A DNA stretch of 48,525 nt, taken from positions 1 through 48,525 of the forward strand of contig CACWOL010000022.1 of assembly GCA_902762495.1 (NCBI GenBank). Reading direction: 5' to 3'. This document shows, piece after piece, positions 26,324 through 35,065 of the stretch. Numbering within the stretch: position 1 is the first letter of the stretch; the number at the start of each line of letters is the position of its first letter. A program made the position numbers and the translations under genes. The notes below the pieces were generated by a model that did not search any database, had not been told where the DNA came from, and saw only the letters and a list, made by a program, of their open reading frames with translations. This DNA is from an uncultured bacterium. Its GTDB lineage: Bacteria > Verrucomicrobiota > Lentisphaeria > Victivallales > UBA1829.

Positions 26324-26704
26324 ATGACGCTGGAACTTCTTAAAGGCAAAATACACCGCGCGCGGCTGACCGCGTGCGATCTCAATTACGAGGGGAGTCT
26401 CGCCATTGACCCGGATTATCTGGATCTGGCGAACATCCTGCCCTACGAACGCATCCTCGTCGTGAACGCCACCAACGGAAACCGTCTGGAGACCTACGCG
26501 ATCCCCGGCGAACGCGGCAGCGGCGTCTTCTGCCTCAACGGAGCGGCGGCGCACCTCGGCCGCGTCGGCGACATCGTGACGATCATGTGCTTCGGCTACT
26601 TCACGCCGGAAGAGGCCGCGACCCACGCACCGAAAATTATCGTCCTCGGCGAACACAACGAAGTCCTCGTGCAGCGTCTCGGCAAGAAGGTCATCGAATC
26701 GTAA
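26324..26704 (+). CDS. panD: Aspartate 1-decarboxylase
   Basis: Makes beta-alanine from aspartate for pantothenate and CoA synthesis. 126 residues, the family length. The self-cleavage site Gly24-Ser25 lies in YEGSLAID and yields the pyruvoyl group on Ser25. NGNRLETYAIPGERGSG and CLNGAAAHLGRVGD are strongly conserved family blocks. It is a single gene with its own weak promoter and an inverted-repeat operator candidate, ended by a terminator shared with the convergent GH127 gene. A panE-type ketopantoate reductase lies at 47.5 kb. Confidence 0.96.
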   Translation: MTLELLKGKIHRARLTACDLNYEGSLAIDPDYLDLANILPYERILVVNATNGNRLETYAIPGERGSGVFCLNGAAAHLGRVGDIVTIMCFGYFTPEEAATHAPKIIVLGEHNEVLVQRLGKKVIES

Positions 26705-26737
26705 TCCCGCCTTCCTCCCTCAACGACGCCCATGAAA

Positions 26738-26776
26738 AAGCCCCATGCGGTTTTCCGCACGGGGCTTCCGTTTTTT
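26738..26776 (+). terminator. Bidirectional terminator between panD and the GH127 gene
   Basis: A 13 bp stem (26738-26750 with 26755-26767, one mismatch), loop TTTT, then CCGTTTTTT. On the minus strand the same stem is followed by TTTTTC. Confidence 0.85.
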
Positions 26777-26818
26777 GAGTTTCGCCTCTTTGTGCCAGAG
26801 CGAAGCCAGGCACCGTAT

Positions 26819-26837
26819 CAGTGGAGGCTCCGCCTCC
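26819..26837 (-). repeat. Palindromic repeat shared with 10076-10094
   Basis: A 19 bp element directly next to the GH127 stop codon. On the minus strand it contains GGAGGC-GGA-GCCTCC, a 6 bp hairpin. Confidence 0.6.
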
Positions 26838-28739
26838 TTACTTGTCCAGCGGGAGATACGCGGAGTAGTGCTCGTGGTAGATGTTGAAGAGCGGCATCAG
26901 CGTGAATTCGCCGTTCTTGCCCTGCGCGATGAACTCGCCGAAGTTCTTGCCCGGCTTGAACGCCTTGATCGCAGTCTCGGCGTCGGCCGCCGCCACAGTC
27001 GGGATCGGCTCATGCGTTTCGGGGCCCCACTGGTCTCTGTAGCGACGGAGCGCGGGATCGTCGCCGGCCTTCGGCGGGATCACGGCGGCGAGGAGCAGCG
27101 GGCCGTAGAAGAACGCGACGTGCTTGCCGTCGGGGAGGGATTCGCTGTAGAGCGGGAAGTCGAATTCGACCTGGACCTTGTCGCCGTCCTTCCAGGTGCG
27201 GTTGATGGCGATGTAGCCGCGTTCGTCGGCGTCGGTCTTGACGGAGGATCCGTTGACCTTCACGGTCATCTGCTTCGCCCAGACGGGCTTGCGGAGGTCG
27301 AGCGTGAACTTTTTGGACTTCTTGAGATCGAGCTTGATCTCGGCGGTCTTCGAGAGCGGGAACGCGGACTTGAGTTCAAGATCGAGGCCGAGCTTGTCGT
27401 CCTTCAGTTCGGCGGCCCAGTACTGGTTCACGGCCACGGTGGCCGCGCCGTCGGTGGCGAAACTGATCTCGGTGTAGCGTTCCGGGTTCTCCATGCCGGA
27501 CCCGACGCAGCACCACCAGGAGTTGAACTCGGTGGAGAAGACTTTGTAGTGCGGGGAGCCGAGGGAGAGGAAGTAGCCGTATTCGCCGGGCTCCTTGCCG
27601 ATGTTGGCGGCGATGTGGTTCAGCGTCACCTTCTCGGCGAAGTCCATCGGCTTCGTGTTCTGGTTCCACTCGAAGACGTGCATGGCGATCTTGACCATGT
27701 TGAAGGAATTGCAGGTCTCGGCGGTGTTCGGCTTCAGCGTGCGGTTCACGTCGTTCATGTCGTAGAAATGCTCGCTTTCGCTGTGGCCGCCGTTCGCGTA
27801 GGAGCGCTTCGTGGAGACTTCGTTGAAGAAGTATTCGGCGCCGGTGCGCGCCTTTTCGTCGCCCTCGACCTCATACAGACGGGCGAGACCGGCGATCTTC
27901 GGGATCTGCGTGTTCGCGTGGATGCCGTTGAAGATGTCGCGCTGCTCCTCCATCGCGCCGAGGATGCGGTTGTCGAAGAAGAAACGGCGTCCGGCCTCGG
28001 AATACTTCCTGTCGCCGGTGTCCGTGGTGAGGTCGACCATGACCTCGAGCATGCCGCCGTGCTCGGCGCGGAGCATGTTCTGCACCTGTTCGGGGCTGAG
28101 GTTGCTCAGGGCGGCGATCACGCGGTCGGCGAGCTTCTTTTCCACGTCGAGCGCCTTCTTGTTGCCGGTCAGACGGTACGCGTCGCGGAGTCCGGCGAAG
28201 ACTTTGTGGATGGAGTAGAACGGCACCCAGACGCCGTTCAGGTTGAACGGCTGCGGACGCACCGTGCCGCGTTCGAGGTCGTTCAGCCAGCGTTCGTCCT
28301 CGGCGTGGACGTACCCGGTGCCGAGCTTGTCCTGGCACTTCGCAAGCTCGTCGACGATATAGTCGGAGCGTTCCTTCGCCTTCTTGTTGCCGCCGTGCGC
28401 GTACGCCATGCCGAGCGCGGAGAGATAATGGCCCAGAGAATGGCCCGCGATGTCGCGCGCTTCCCAGCCGCCGTACGGACGCGCCTTCGCCTCAAGTCCC
28501 GCCACGGTCAGGAATTTCGACAGCAGGGCGTCGGGGTTCAGCGTTTCGGTCAGAAAGACTTCGTTGACTTTCTTGCGGTCAGCGAGCGGGCCGTCCTCGA
28601 GATCCGTCGCGCTGGACGGATAGAACGTGAGTTTCCCGGGGGTGGCGGCGGGCTGGTCGTCGGCGGTGGCGCAGCTCACGGCTGCGGCAGCGGCGGCCGC
28701 GCAGATCGCGGCGGCGGCAAAGACTGCTGCATGTTTCAT
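26838..28739 (-). CDS. GH127 (DUF1680) beta-L-arabinofuranosidase-like glycosidase
   Basis: 633 residues from the ATG at 28739, chosen for AGGAGAA upstream and the signal peptide MKHAAVFAAAA. An export signal suggests a periplasmic or surface location. The alpha/alpha-barrel contains GHSLGHYLSALG, VPFYSIHKVFAGL, GGHSESEHF, the metal pair ETCNSFNM (Glu and Cys) and WWCCVGSGMENPERY (the Cys-Cys pair). In HypBA1-type enzymes these Glu and Cys residues hold zinc and supply the Cys nucleophile, and all are present. A C-terminal beta-sandwich follows. It probably removes beta-L-arabinofuranosyl units from plant-type glycans. The exact substrate is unknown. Confidence 0.92.
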   Translation of the reverse strand: MKHAAVFAAAAICAAAAAAAVSCATADDQPAATPGKLTFYPSSATDLEDGPLADRKKVNEVFLTETLNPDALLSKFLTVAGLEAKARPYGGWEARDIAGHSLGHYLSALGMAYAHGGNKKAKERSDYIVDELAKCQDKLGTGYVHAEDERWLNDLERGTVRPQPFNLNGVWVPFYSIHKVFAGLRDAYRLTGNKKALDVEKKLADRVIAALSNLSPEQVQNMLRAEHGGMLEVMVDLTTDTGDRKYSEAGRRFFFDNRILGAMEEQRDIFNGIHANTQIPKIAGLARLYEVEGDEKARTGAEYFFNEVSTKRSYANGGHSESEHFYDMNDVNRTLKPNTAETCNSFNMVKIAMHVFEWNQNTKPMDFAEKVTLNHIAANIGKEPGEYGYFLSLGSPHYKVFSTEFNSWWCCVGSGMENPERYTEISFATDGAATVAVNQYWAAELKDDKLGLDLELKSAFPLSKTAEIKLDLKKSKKFTLDLRKPVWAKQMTVKVNGSSVKTDADERGYIAINRTWKDGDKVQVEFDFPLYSESLPDGKHVAFFYGPLLLAAVIPPKAGDDPALRRYRDQWGPETHEPIPTVAAADAETAIKAFKPGKNFGEFIAQGKNGEFTLMPLFNIYHEHYSAYLPLDK

Positions 28740-29043
28740 GTCTTGGTTCTCCTGATTCATGCGTGATTGGGTTGGTATGGAAAGTAGCTGTGTTACGTTC
28801 AAATCGGGCCCGGGACGGTGCGCCGCGCGAACACGCGGACATCCTTCCCGTTCAAACATAATATACTATAAAACCTGAATTATGCTATTCCTTTTCTAAA
28901 GAAAAGCATATATTTTTTGATCATTTTGCCCGATATGGGAAACGGATGCCGATACCTAACTCTAAATAGACGGGATCTGAACTCGGCACTGATGCTGAAT
29001 TGATGATTCCCCCTCGCATGGGATCCCTGTTTCCTACGGTGTC
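28740..29043. other. Gap between GH127 and the membrane-anchored unknown
   Basis: No gene visible. The AT-rich part 28855-28925 probably holds the GH127 promoter. A TATATT is readable on the minus strand near 28858-28863, but I cannot find a convincing -35. A small CTTTTC/GAAAAG hairpin lies at about 28890-28907. Confidence 0.4.
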
Positions 29044-30297
29044 TTATCGGCGGGATTGCCGTTTCCATTTGTCTTCCGGCTGCGGACGGGACGGGTCTCT
29101 GTGTCGCCTGCGGGGGATCTCGCCGTATTCCGTCAGATTCCGGTCGCCCGCCTTCGGATTCAGGAAGACTTCACAGTCAAAGGACATGCCGAATTCCGCC
29201 CCGTTTCCGAAGTAGGCGTCCACCCGTTCCGGTCTCGAACCGATGAAATGCAGGAAGAACTTCCCGTAGCGGCCGCCGACCCGGATGAGCGCACACCGGT
29301 ATACCGGATACCAGGAAGCTTCCTGCACCGGAGGCACCCCCGCCCACATCTGTTGGTCCCAGATGCGGACCATTTCCTCGACGGGAATCTCAATCTCCCT
29401 GCGTGTATAACCGTCCTCCGGGGCGACCGTCAGATCGTCCATCAGGCGGCTGCGGGCGGTTTCACTGTCCTCAAAGATCTGCAGGTATTCCGGGGGGTGA
29501 ACGGTCCAGTGCGCGCCGGTATAATGCGTCCTTTCCGCCAGGGATTCCCCCTCGCCGACCGGGATCATGCCGTCGTCCGGGGCGTCGGAAAGGAGCCGGA
29601 TGACAAATGCCGCCGGGTATTTCACGGTCTCGCCCCTGGAATTGAAGGCTCCCGGAAACTCCCGGAACACGATCTCGCCCCGTTCGTCCCGCTTGAAGTC
29701 CAGTTCCAGATAATTCCAGTCCGCATCAAACGGACGATCGAACGGACGCATCATTTCTCCCAGGTTCCACTCTTTCCGGTCAATCCTGGGGAGAACGATC
29801 CTGCTCCGCCGCTGCAATTTCAAACTGTATTCCAGCTGGCCGCTTTCAAGGTGCTTGATCTCGCGGACTCTGGGCGGCTCCGGAGGCGGCTGCCGCAGCA
29901 CGACCTGCATGCCGTGCCAGCTCGATTTCGTCTTGGAATTGTATCCTTCCATGATATATCCATCTTTTCGGAAGGTCAGACTTCTCGCACTGCCGCCCAG
30001 GAACAGACGCCTGCCCGGCACGCGGAATTTTCCGTTGACGATCCATTTTTCGAGGTCATCCCGTCCGTGCCAGTATGGATCATTGAAGGGATCGTGACCG
30101 CCGAGAACCCCAAAGAGTACCGAAGGATTCACGTGATATGAGACCAGGAGTTCGACGTTGTCAAGCGGCCTGCCGTGTTCGTCCACGACGACCCCGTAAA
30201 TGTCCGAATGGCGTTTTCCGATCACGAATGCGAGGAGAAACAGAGCCAGAAAGACGAGAAGGATGATGAACAGAAGCTTCCGTTTTTCGTTCAGCAT
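29044..30297 (-). CDS. Membrane-anchored protein of unknown function with carboxypeptidase-regulatory-like domain
   Basis: 417 residues from the ATG at 30297, chosen because AAGGA lies 8 bp upstream. A start at 30327 has none. One membrane segment (about 8-28) is followed by IYGVVVDEHGRPLDNVELLVSY, which fits the start of a carboxypeptidase-regulatory-like beta-sandwich. The remainder, about 330 residues, is rich in Arg, Trp and Pro and matches nothing I recognise. The tail (last 25 residues) is strongly basic. The orientation predicts the bulk outside the cytoplasm. It has its own strong promoter (30353-30381). GC content looks lower than in the flanking genes. Confidence 0.7.
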   Translation of the reverse strand: MLNEKRKLLFIILLVFLALFLLAFVIGKRHSDIYGVVVDEHGRPLDNVELLVSYHVNPSVLFGVLGGHDPFNDPYWHGRDDLEKWIVNGKFRVPGRRLFLGGSARSLTFRKDGYIMEGYNSKTKSSWHGMQVVLRQPPPEPPRVREIKHLESGQLEYSLKLQRRSRIVLPRIDRKEWNLGEMMRPFDRPFDADWNYLELDFKRDERGEIVFREFPGAFNSRGETVKYPAAFVIRLLSDAPDDGMIPVGEGESLAERTHYTGAHWTVHPPEYLQIFEDSETARSRLMDDLTVAPEDGYTRREIEIPVEEMVRIWDQQMWAGVPPVQEASWYPVYRCALIRVGGRYGKFFLHFIGSRPERVDAYFGNGAEFGMSFDCEVFLNPKAGDRNLTEYGEIPRRRHRDPSRPQPEDKWKRQSRR

Positions 30298-30352
30298 GGA
30301 GAGCGATCCTTTTCCGTTATTAGGCATAGCAAAAGGCGGCGGTCATGCAGAT

Positions 30353-30381
30353 ACTATACCGCATGTTCATTGAAAAGTCAA
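30353..30381 (-). promoter_or_regulatory. Promoter of the membrane-anchored unknown
   Basis: On the minus strand TTGACT (30376-30381), 17 bp, TATAGT (30353-30358), about 55 bp before the ATG at 30297. Confidence 0.7.
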
Positions 30382-30409
30382 ATAAAAAGCAGTTGTGCCA
30401 CTGCACGGC

Positions 30410-31372
30410 TCAAAACAGGTCGGGCTGGGCGTCGTCGGCTTTTTTCCGGGCGGAGGGAGGGGCCGCGAGGAAGGATTTCTGGTTGCCGGGGGTGACGGTG
30501 TCGCCGGGTTTGAGGTTGCCGAGCAGGAGCGGGGACTTCGGATCGTGGTATCTGAAGTTCTCGAACGCCTTGCGCGGGTTCTGGTTGGCGTAACAGTATT
30601 TGCAGCCGTTGAGGCACGTGTCGTACGTGCCGATGTCGTGCGTTTCGATGCAGCGGCAGCCTGTTCGGATGCCCTTATGCTTGAGCTTGCGGAAGGTCAC
30701 GCCGTTGGCGCGGCCGAGGATGTCGAGCGTCATGCAGCCGGAGGACCGGATGCCGTAGCGTGTGTAATCGCCGTCCGTGCCGCAGGTCTGGATCGGAATT
30801 CCGAACCGCGCGGCAGTCGCGCCGAGGGATTCCGCAAGCTCGTTCCGGTAGGCGTCGTTCAGCGGGACCAGCTCCGGCATGTTCGCCTCGACCTTCTTAT
30901 ACATCTCCACGAAACTGAAGACGCAGCGGTCGATGTGCGGCGCGAGGCGGGCGGCCATGCGCGCGAACGTCTCCTTGTGGCGTTCGATGGTGTACGTCTT
31001 CGTGAGCAGGACGGGATCGTAGCGCCACGCGACGCGTTCCCGCCCGACGACCGAGGCGAGTTCGGCGAGCGTCTCCATGCTTTCGGCGATGCTTGGCACG
31101 CCAGGCTCCACGTCGCGTCCGTACGCCGTGATCGTGTAGAAACAATACGTGCGGAAGCGGTCCGTGATCTCGCGGATGCGCGGCAGGATCGGGCGATAGT
31201 TCTTCGAACAGAACACCACGCAGTCGACGACCTCGGGATTCAGCTCCCAGCGCGTAACCTTGTCCGGGAAGAGCGGATTCCGGGACAGCGCGTAGCCTTC
31301 CGCGAACCGGTTCAGCAGCCAGTCCGTGAAATACTGGACCGTGTCGGTCCGCCCGCCGGTGTTGATAATCAA
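30410..31372 (-). CDS. DUF1848 protein with radical-SAM-like cysteine motif
   Basis: 320 residues. The start is a TTG at 31370-31372 with GGAGG upstream; no ATG is in a suitable place. The N-terminus IINTGGRTDTVQYFTDWLLNRF and the later FYTITAYGRDVEPGVPS, WRYDPVLL and SFVEMYKKV blocks identify DUF1848. Near the C-terminus TCLNGCKYCYANQN contains CxxxCxxC, the pattern that binds the radical-SAM 4Fe-4S cluster, with extra cysteines in TGCRCIE just before. The family is uncharacterised. The barrel-like body with the motif at the end suggests a permuted radical-SAM layout (inference). It lies 27 bp after the nifJ-type gene and probably shares its transcript. Confidence 0.82.
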   Translation of the reverse strand: MIINTGGRTDTVQYFTDWLLNRFAEGYALSRNPLFPDKVTRWELNPEVVDCVVFCSKNYRPILPRIREITDRFRTYCFYTITAYGRDVEPGVPSIAESMETLAELASVVGRERVAWRYDPVLLTKTYTIERHKETFARMAARLAPHIDRCVFSFVEMYKKVEANMPELVPLNDAYRNELAESLGATAARFGIPIQTCGTDGDYTRYGIRSSGCMTLDILGRANGVTFRKLKHKGIRTGCRCIETHDIGTYDTCLNGCKYCYANQNPRKAFENFRYHDPKSPLLLGNLKPGDTVTPGNQKSFLAAPPSARKKADDAQPDLF

Positions 31373-31399
31373 AATCCGCCCCCTCCGTACGGGTTCAGG

Positions 31400-34300
31400 T
31401 CACTGGTTATCTTCGAGCTTCTTGTACTCGGCGTACTTCAGCGCGGCAAGGCGTCTTCCGGTCTCGAAGAGCGTGGCGGCATTCTCGGGGAAGGTGCGTT
31501 CGAGCGCGGCGAAGCGGACTTCGCCCTTCAGGAAGTCGCGGTAATCCTTGGTCGGGGCCGGCGAATCGAGCGTGAACGGCTTCGCTTTCGACGGGTTGTA
31601 GCGGTAGAGGAACCAGTACCCGGCATCGACGGCGGCCTTCATCTCCTGCTGGACGTTGCACATGCCGCACTTCAGGCCGTGGGTCATGCAGGGGGCGTAG
31701 GCGATCACGACGGACGGTCCGGGGAATGCCTCGGCCTCCTGGAGCGCCTTCATGAGCTGGTTCGGGTCAGCGCCCATCGCAACGGACGCGACGTAAACAT
31801 TGCCGTAGGTCATGAAGATGCGTCCGAGGTCCTTCTTCGGGCTGCGCTTGCCGGAGCTGGCGAACTGCGCCACGGCACCGATCTGCGTGGCCTTGGAGGA
31901 CTGGCCGCCGGTGTTCGAGTAGACCTCGGTGTCCACGATCAGCGCGTTGATGTTCTCGCCGCTGGCGATCACGTGGTCGAGGCCGCCGAACCCGATGTCG
32001 TACGCCCAGCCGTCGCCGCCGTACATCCAGAACGTCTTCTTGGCGAGCTGGTCGCGGTGCAGGAGGATGCCGTCGATGAGCTCGGAAACCTCCTTGTCGG
32101 ACGCGAGTTCGGCGCGGGCGGATTCGAGCGCGGCGCAGAGGGCGTCGGTCGCGGTACGCGAGGAATCGAGATCGTCGAACGCGTCAAGCCACGCCTGAAG
32201 CGCGTTTTTCACGGATTCGGGCACGGACTTTTCAAGCAGAGACTTCACGCGGATGACCTGCATCTCGCGCTGTTTCTTCGAGGAAAGCAGCATGCCGAGC
32301 GCGAACTCGGCGTTGTTCTCGAACAGCGAATTGGTCCACGCCGGGCCGAATCCGCGCTGGTTGACCGTGTACGGGATGCCGGGCATGGGCGAGCCCCACG
32401 CCTGCGAACACCCGGTGGCGTTCGCCCAGTACACGCGGTCGCCGAAGAGCTGGGTCAGCAGCTTGGCGTAGGGCGTTTCGCCGCATCCGGCGCAGGCGGC
32501 GGAGAACTCGAGGAGCGGGCGGCGGAACTGGCTGCCCTTGACCGTGTAGGGGTTGAAGACGTCGGACTTGGCGGGGAGCGAGAGCAGGTAGTTCCAGTTC
32601 GCCAGGTCGTGGTCGGTCTCGGCGTTCGGGGTCATGACAAGCGCCTTGTCCTTCGCCGGGCAGACGGACGCGCACACGCCGCAGCCGGTACAGTCGGCGG
32701 CGCTGATCTGGAGCGTGAAAACGTAACCGGGCTTGCCTGTGGCGGGTATCGTGCGGAGCGGGGCGGGCGCGGCTGCGGCCTCCTCGGCGGTCAGCAGGTA
32801 CGGGCGCACCACGGCGTGCGGACAGGCGAACGCGCACCGGTTGCACTGAATGCACTTGGCGGGATCCCAGACGGGCACGTGGACCGCGATGTCGCGTTTC
32901 TCGTAGGCGGTCAGGCCCATGTCGATCACGCCGTCCTCGTAGCCCTTGAACGCGCTCACGGGCAGGTCGTCGCCCTTCTGGGCGTTGATCGGCTCGAGGA
33001 GGTTCGTGACGACGGCGGGAAGGCCGGGACGCGCGGCGGGCGCGGGATCGGCGGCGTTCAGCCAGGATTCCGGCACGGGCGCTTCCACGAGGCTCTTCAC
33101 GCCCTCGTCGATGGCGGCGAGGTTGCGGTTCACCACGTCGTCGCCCTTGGCGAAATAGGTCTTCTTCGCGGCGGCCTTCATGAACCCGACCGCGTCGTCC
33201 ACGGGGATGACGTTCGCGAGGCGGAAGAACGCGGCCTGCAGGACCATGTTGATGTGGCTGCCGAGGCCGAGGCGCTCCGCGATGGCGACGGCGTCGATCA
33301 GGTAGAGCTTCGCATGGCGTTCGGCGAGCGTGCGCTTCACATGTGCCGGGAGCTTATCGTCGAGCTCGGCGGGCGTCCACGGGCAGTTCAGCAGGAGCGT
33401 GCCGTTCGGTTTGAGCTCGCCCGCGACGTCGTACTTGGAGATGTACGTGGCGTTGTGGCAGCCGATGAAGTCGGCGGCCTTCACGTAGTAGGAGGAACGG
33501 ATCGGCTTGTCGCCGAACCGGAGATGCGACTTGGTCACGCCGAACGACTTCTTCGCGTCGTACTCGAAATACGCCTGGGCGTACTTGGAGGTGTGGGCGT
33601 TGATGATGTTGACCGTGTTCTTGTTCGCGCCGACCGTGCCGTCGGAGCCGAGGCCCCAGAACTTGCAGCAGACGATGTGATCGTCGTCGGGATAGAGCGG
33701 GGCTTCGACCGGGAGCGAACGGTGCGTCACGTCGTCCACGATGCCGATCGTGAAGCTGTTCATCGGCTTCTCGGCGGCGAGGTTGCGGAAGACGGCTTCG
33801 ATCTGCGCCGGATCGGTGTCCTTCGAGGAGAGGCCGTAACGGCCGCCGTATACGGAGAGCGCGGCGGGATGCTTCGCCTCGGCCAGCACGGACCGCACGT
33901 CGAGGTACAGCGGATCGCCGGCCGCGCCCATTTCCTTGCAGCGGTCGAGCACGGCGATGCGTTTGACGGTGGCAGGCAGCGAGGCGAGGAAGTGCTTCGC
34001 GGAGAACGGACGGTACAGGTGGACCTGGAGGAATCCGGTCTTTCCGCCGCGGGCGTTCACCCAGTCGACGGTCTCGCGGATGGTGCCGGAGACGGAGCCC
34101 ATGGCGACCACGACGTATTCGGCGTCGGCCACGCCGTAGTAGTCGAAGAGGTGGTACCGGCGGCCCGTCACGGACGCGATCTTGTCCATGCAGGACTGCA
34201 CGATTCCGGGCAGCGCGTCGTAGAACGCGTTATTCGCCTCGCGCACCTGGAAGAAGATGTCCGGGTTCTGTACGGTCGCGCGGAGCATCGGATGTTCCGG

Positions 34301-34933
34301 GTTCAGCGCATGGGCGCGGAATGCTTCGAGCGCCTTCCTGTCGACGAGCGGCTTGAGGTCGGCGTAGTCGATCGGCTCGACCTTGCTGAGTTCATGCGAG
34401 GTGCGGAAACCGTCGAAGAAATGCAGGAACGGGATCAGCCCCTCGATCGCGGCGAGGTGCGCCACGGGCGCGAGGTCCATCACTTCCTGCGCGTTCGCGC
34501 TGGAGAGCATCGCAAATCCGGTCTGGCGGCAGTTCATCACGTCCGAATGGTCGCCGAAGATGGAGAGCGCGTGCGTGCCGACCGTGCGGGACGCCACGTG
34601 CAGGACGCCGGGGAGGCGTTCGCCGGAGATGCGGTGCATGACCGGGATCATAAGCATGAGCCCCTGCGATGAGGTAAAGGACGTGGAGAGAGCACCCGCT
34701 TCGAGCGAGCCGTGGATCGCGCCGATCGCACCGGCTTCGGACTGCATTTCCACCAGCGTCACGGTCTGGCCGAACACGTTCTTGCGGCCTTTCGCAGCCC
34801 ATTCGTCGGTCTTTCCGGCCATCGGGGAGGACGGGGTGATCGGGTAGATGGCGGCGACTTCGGAAAACGCGTATGCGGCGTAGGCGCACGCCTCGTTGCC
34901 GTCCATCGTGACAAACTGTTTCGCGGAACTCAT
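31400..34933 (-). CDS. nifJ: Pyruvate:ferredoxin (flavodoxin) oxidoreductase
   Basis: 1177-residue single-chain enzyme that oxidises pyruvate to acetyl-CoA and CO2 and reduces ferredoxin or flavodoxin. All domains are in order: the N-terminal pyruvate domain with YPITPSSPMA, the gamma domain, two 4Fe-4S clusters in KCIQCNRCAFACP and DCTGCGVCASVCP (about 690-760), a CAGCGETPY segment for the proximal cluster, and the TPP site GDGWAYDIGFGGLDH. NTGGQSSKAT is also present. AAGGAG precedes the ATG. It marks anaerobic pyruvate metabolism. The upstream ligase fusion gene ends 132 bp before it, with a 9 bp hairpin in between that may reduce read-through. Confidence 0.97.
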   Translation of the reverse strand: MSSAKQFVTMDGNEACAYAAYAFSEVAAIYPITPSSPMAGKTDEWAAKGRKNVFGQTVTLVEMQSEAGAIGAIHGSLEAGALSTSFTSSQGLMLMIPVMHRISGERLPGVLHVASRTVGTHALSIFGDHSDVMNCRQTGFAMLSSANAQEVMDLAPVAHLAAIEGLIPFLHFFDGFRTSHELSKVEPIDYADLKPLVDRKALEAFRAHALNPEHPMLRATVQNPDIFFQVREANNAFYDALPGIVQSCMDKIASVTGRRYHLFDYYGVADAEYVVVAMGSVSGTIRETVDWVNARGGKTGFLQVHLYRPFSAKHFLASLPATVKRIAVLDRCKEMGAAGDPLYLDVRSVLAEAKHPAALSVYGGRYGLSSKDTDPAQIEAVFRNLAAEKPMNSFTIGIVDDVTHRSLPVEAPLYPDDDHIVCCKFWGLGSDGTVGANKNTVNIINAHTSKYAQAYFEYDAKKSFGVTKSHLRFGDKPIRSSYYVKAADFIGCHNATYISKYDVAGELKPNGTLLLNCPWTPAELDDKLPAHVKRTLAERHAKLYLIDAVAIAERLGLGSHINMVLQAAFFRLANVIPVDDAVGFMKAAAKKTYFAKGDDVVNRNLAAIDEGVKSLVEAPVPESWLNAADPAPAARPGLPAVVTNLLEPINAQKGDDLPVSAFKGYEDGVIDMGLTAYEKRDIAVHVPVWDPAKCIQCNRCAFACPHAVVRPYLLTAEEAAAAPAPLRTIPATGKPGYVFTLQISAADCTGCGVCASVCPAKDKALVMTPNAETDHDLANWNYLLSLPAKSDVFNPYTVKGSQFRRPLLEFSAACAGCGETPYAKLLTQLFGDRVYWANATGCSQAWGSPMPGIPYTVNQRGFGPAWTNSLFENNAEFALGMLLSSKKQREMQVIRVKSLLEKSVPESVKNALQAWLDAFDDLDSSRTATDALCAALESARAELASDKEVSELIDGILLHRDQLAKKTFWMYGGDGWAYDIGFGGLDHVIASGENINALIVDTEVYSNTGGQSSKATQIGAVAQFASSGKRSPKKDLGRIFMTYGNVYVASVAMGADPNQLMKALQEAEAFPGPSVVIAYAPCMTHGLKCGMCNVQQEMKAAVDAGYWFLYRYNPSKAKPFTLDSPAPTKDYRDFLKGEVRFAALERTFPENAATLFETGRRLAALKYAEYKKLEDNQ

Positions 34934-35011
34934 CGGATCGGGTCTCCTTGTTCGGTATCAGTTCAGTTCAATTTCAGATATTTTTCAGGTCGCCGCGCGG
35001 ATGCGGAAACA

Positions 35012-35037
35012 CGGCGGAAGCACGTTGTCTTCCGCCG
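35012..35037 (-). terminator. Hairpin between the ligase fusion gene and nifJ
   Basis: A perfect 9 bp stem, CGGCGGAAG with CTTCCGCCG (35029-35037 and 35012-35020), 8 nt loop, then TGTTT on the minus strand. The T tract is weak, so this may be an attenuator or a stability element rather than a full terminator. Confidence 0.45.
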
Positions 35038-35065
35038 GGAAACGCCGTCTGCGCGGCGGGGAAGG

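Noticed and set aside
30395..34672. Plus-strand open frame of about 1,425 codons opposite the pyruvate:ferredoxin oxidoreductase and DUF1848 genes
   Set aside because: Its translation is low-complexity Arg/Val/Gly/Asp-rich, without domain motifs, and it is the mirror of high-GC third positions of real minus-strand genes. The minus-strand products are clear family members.
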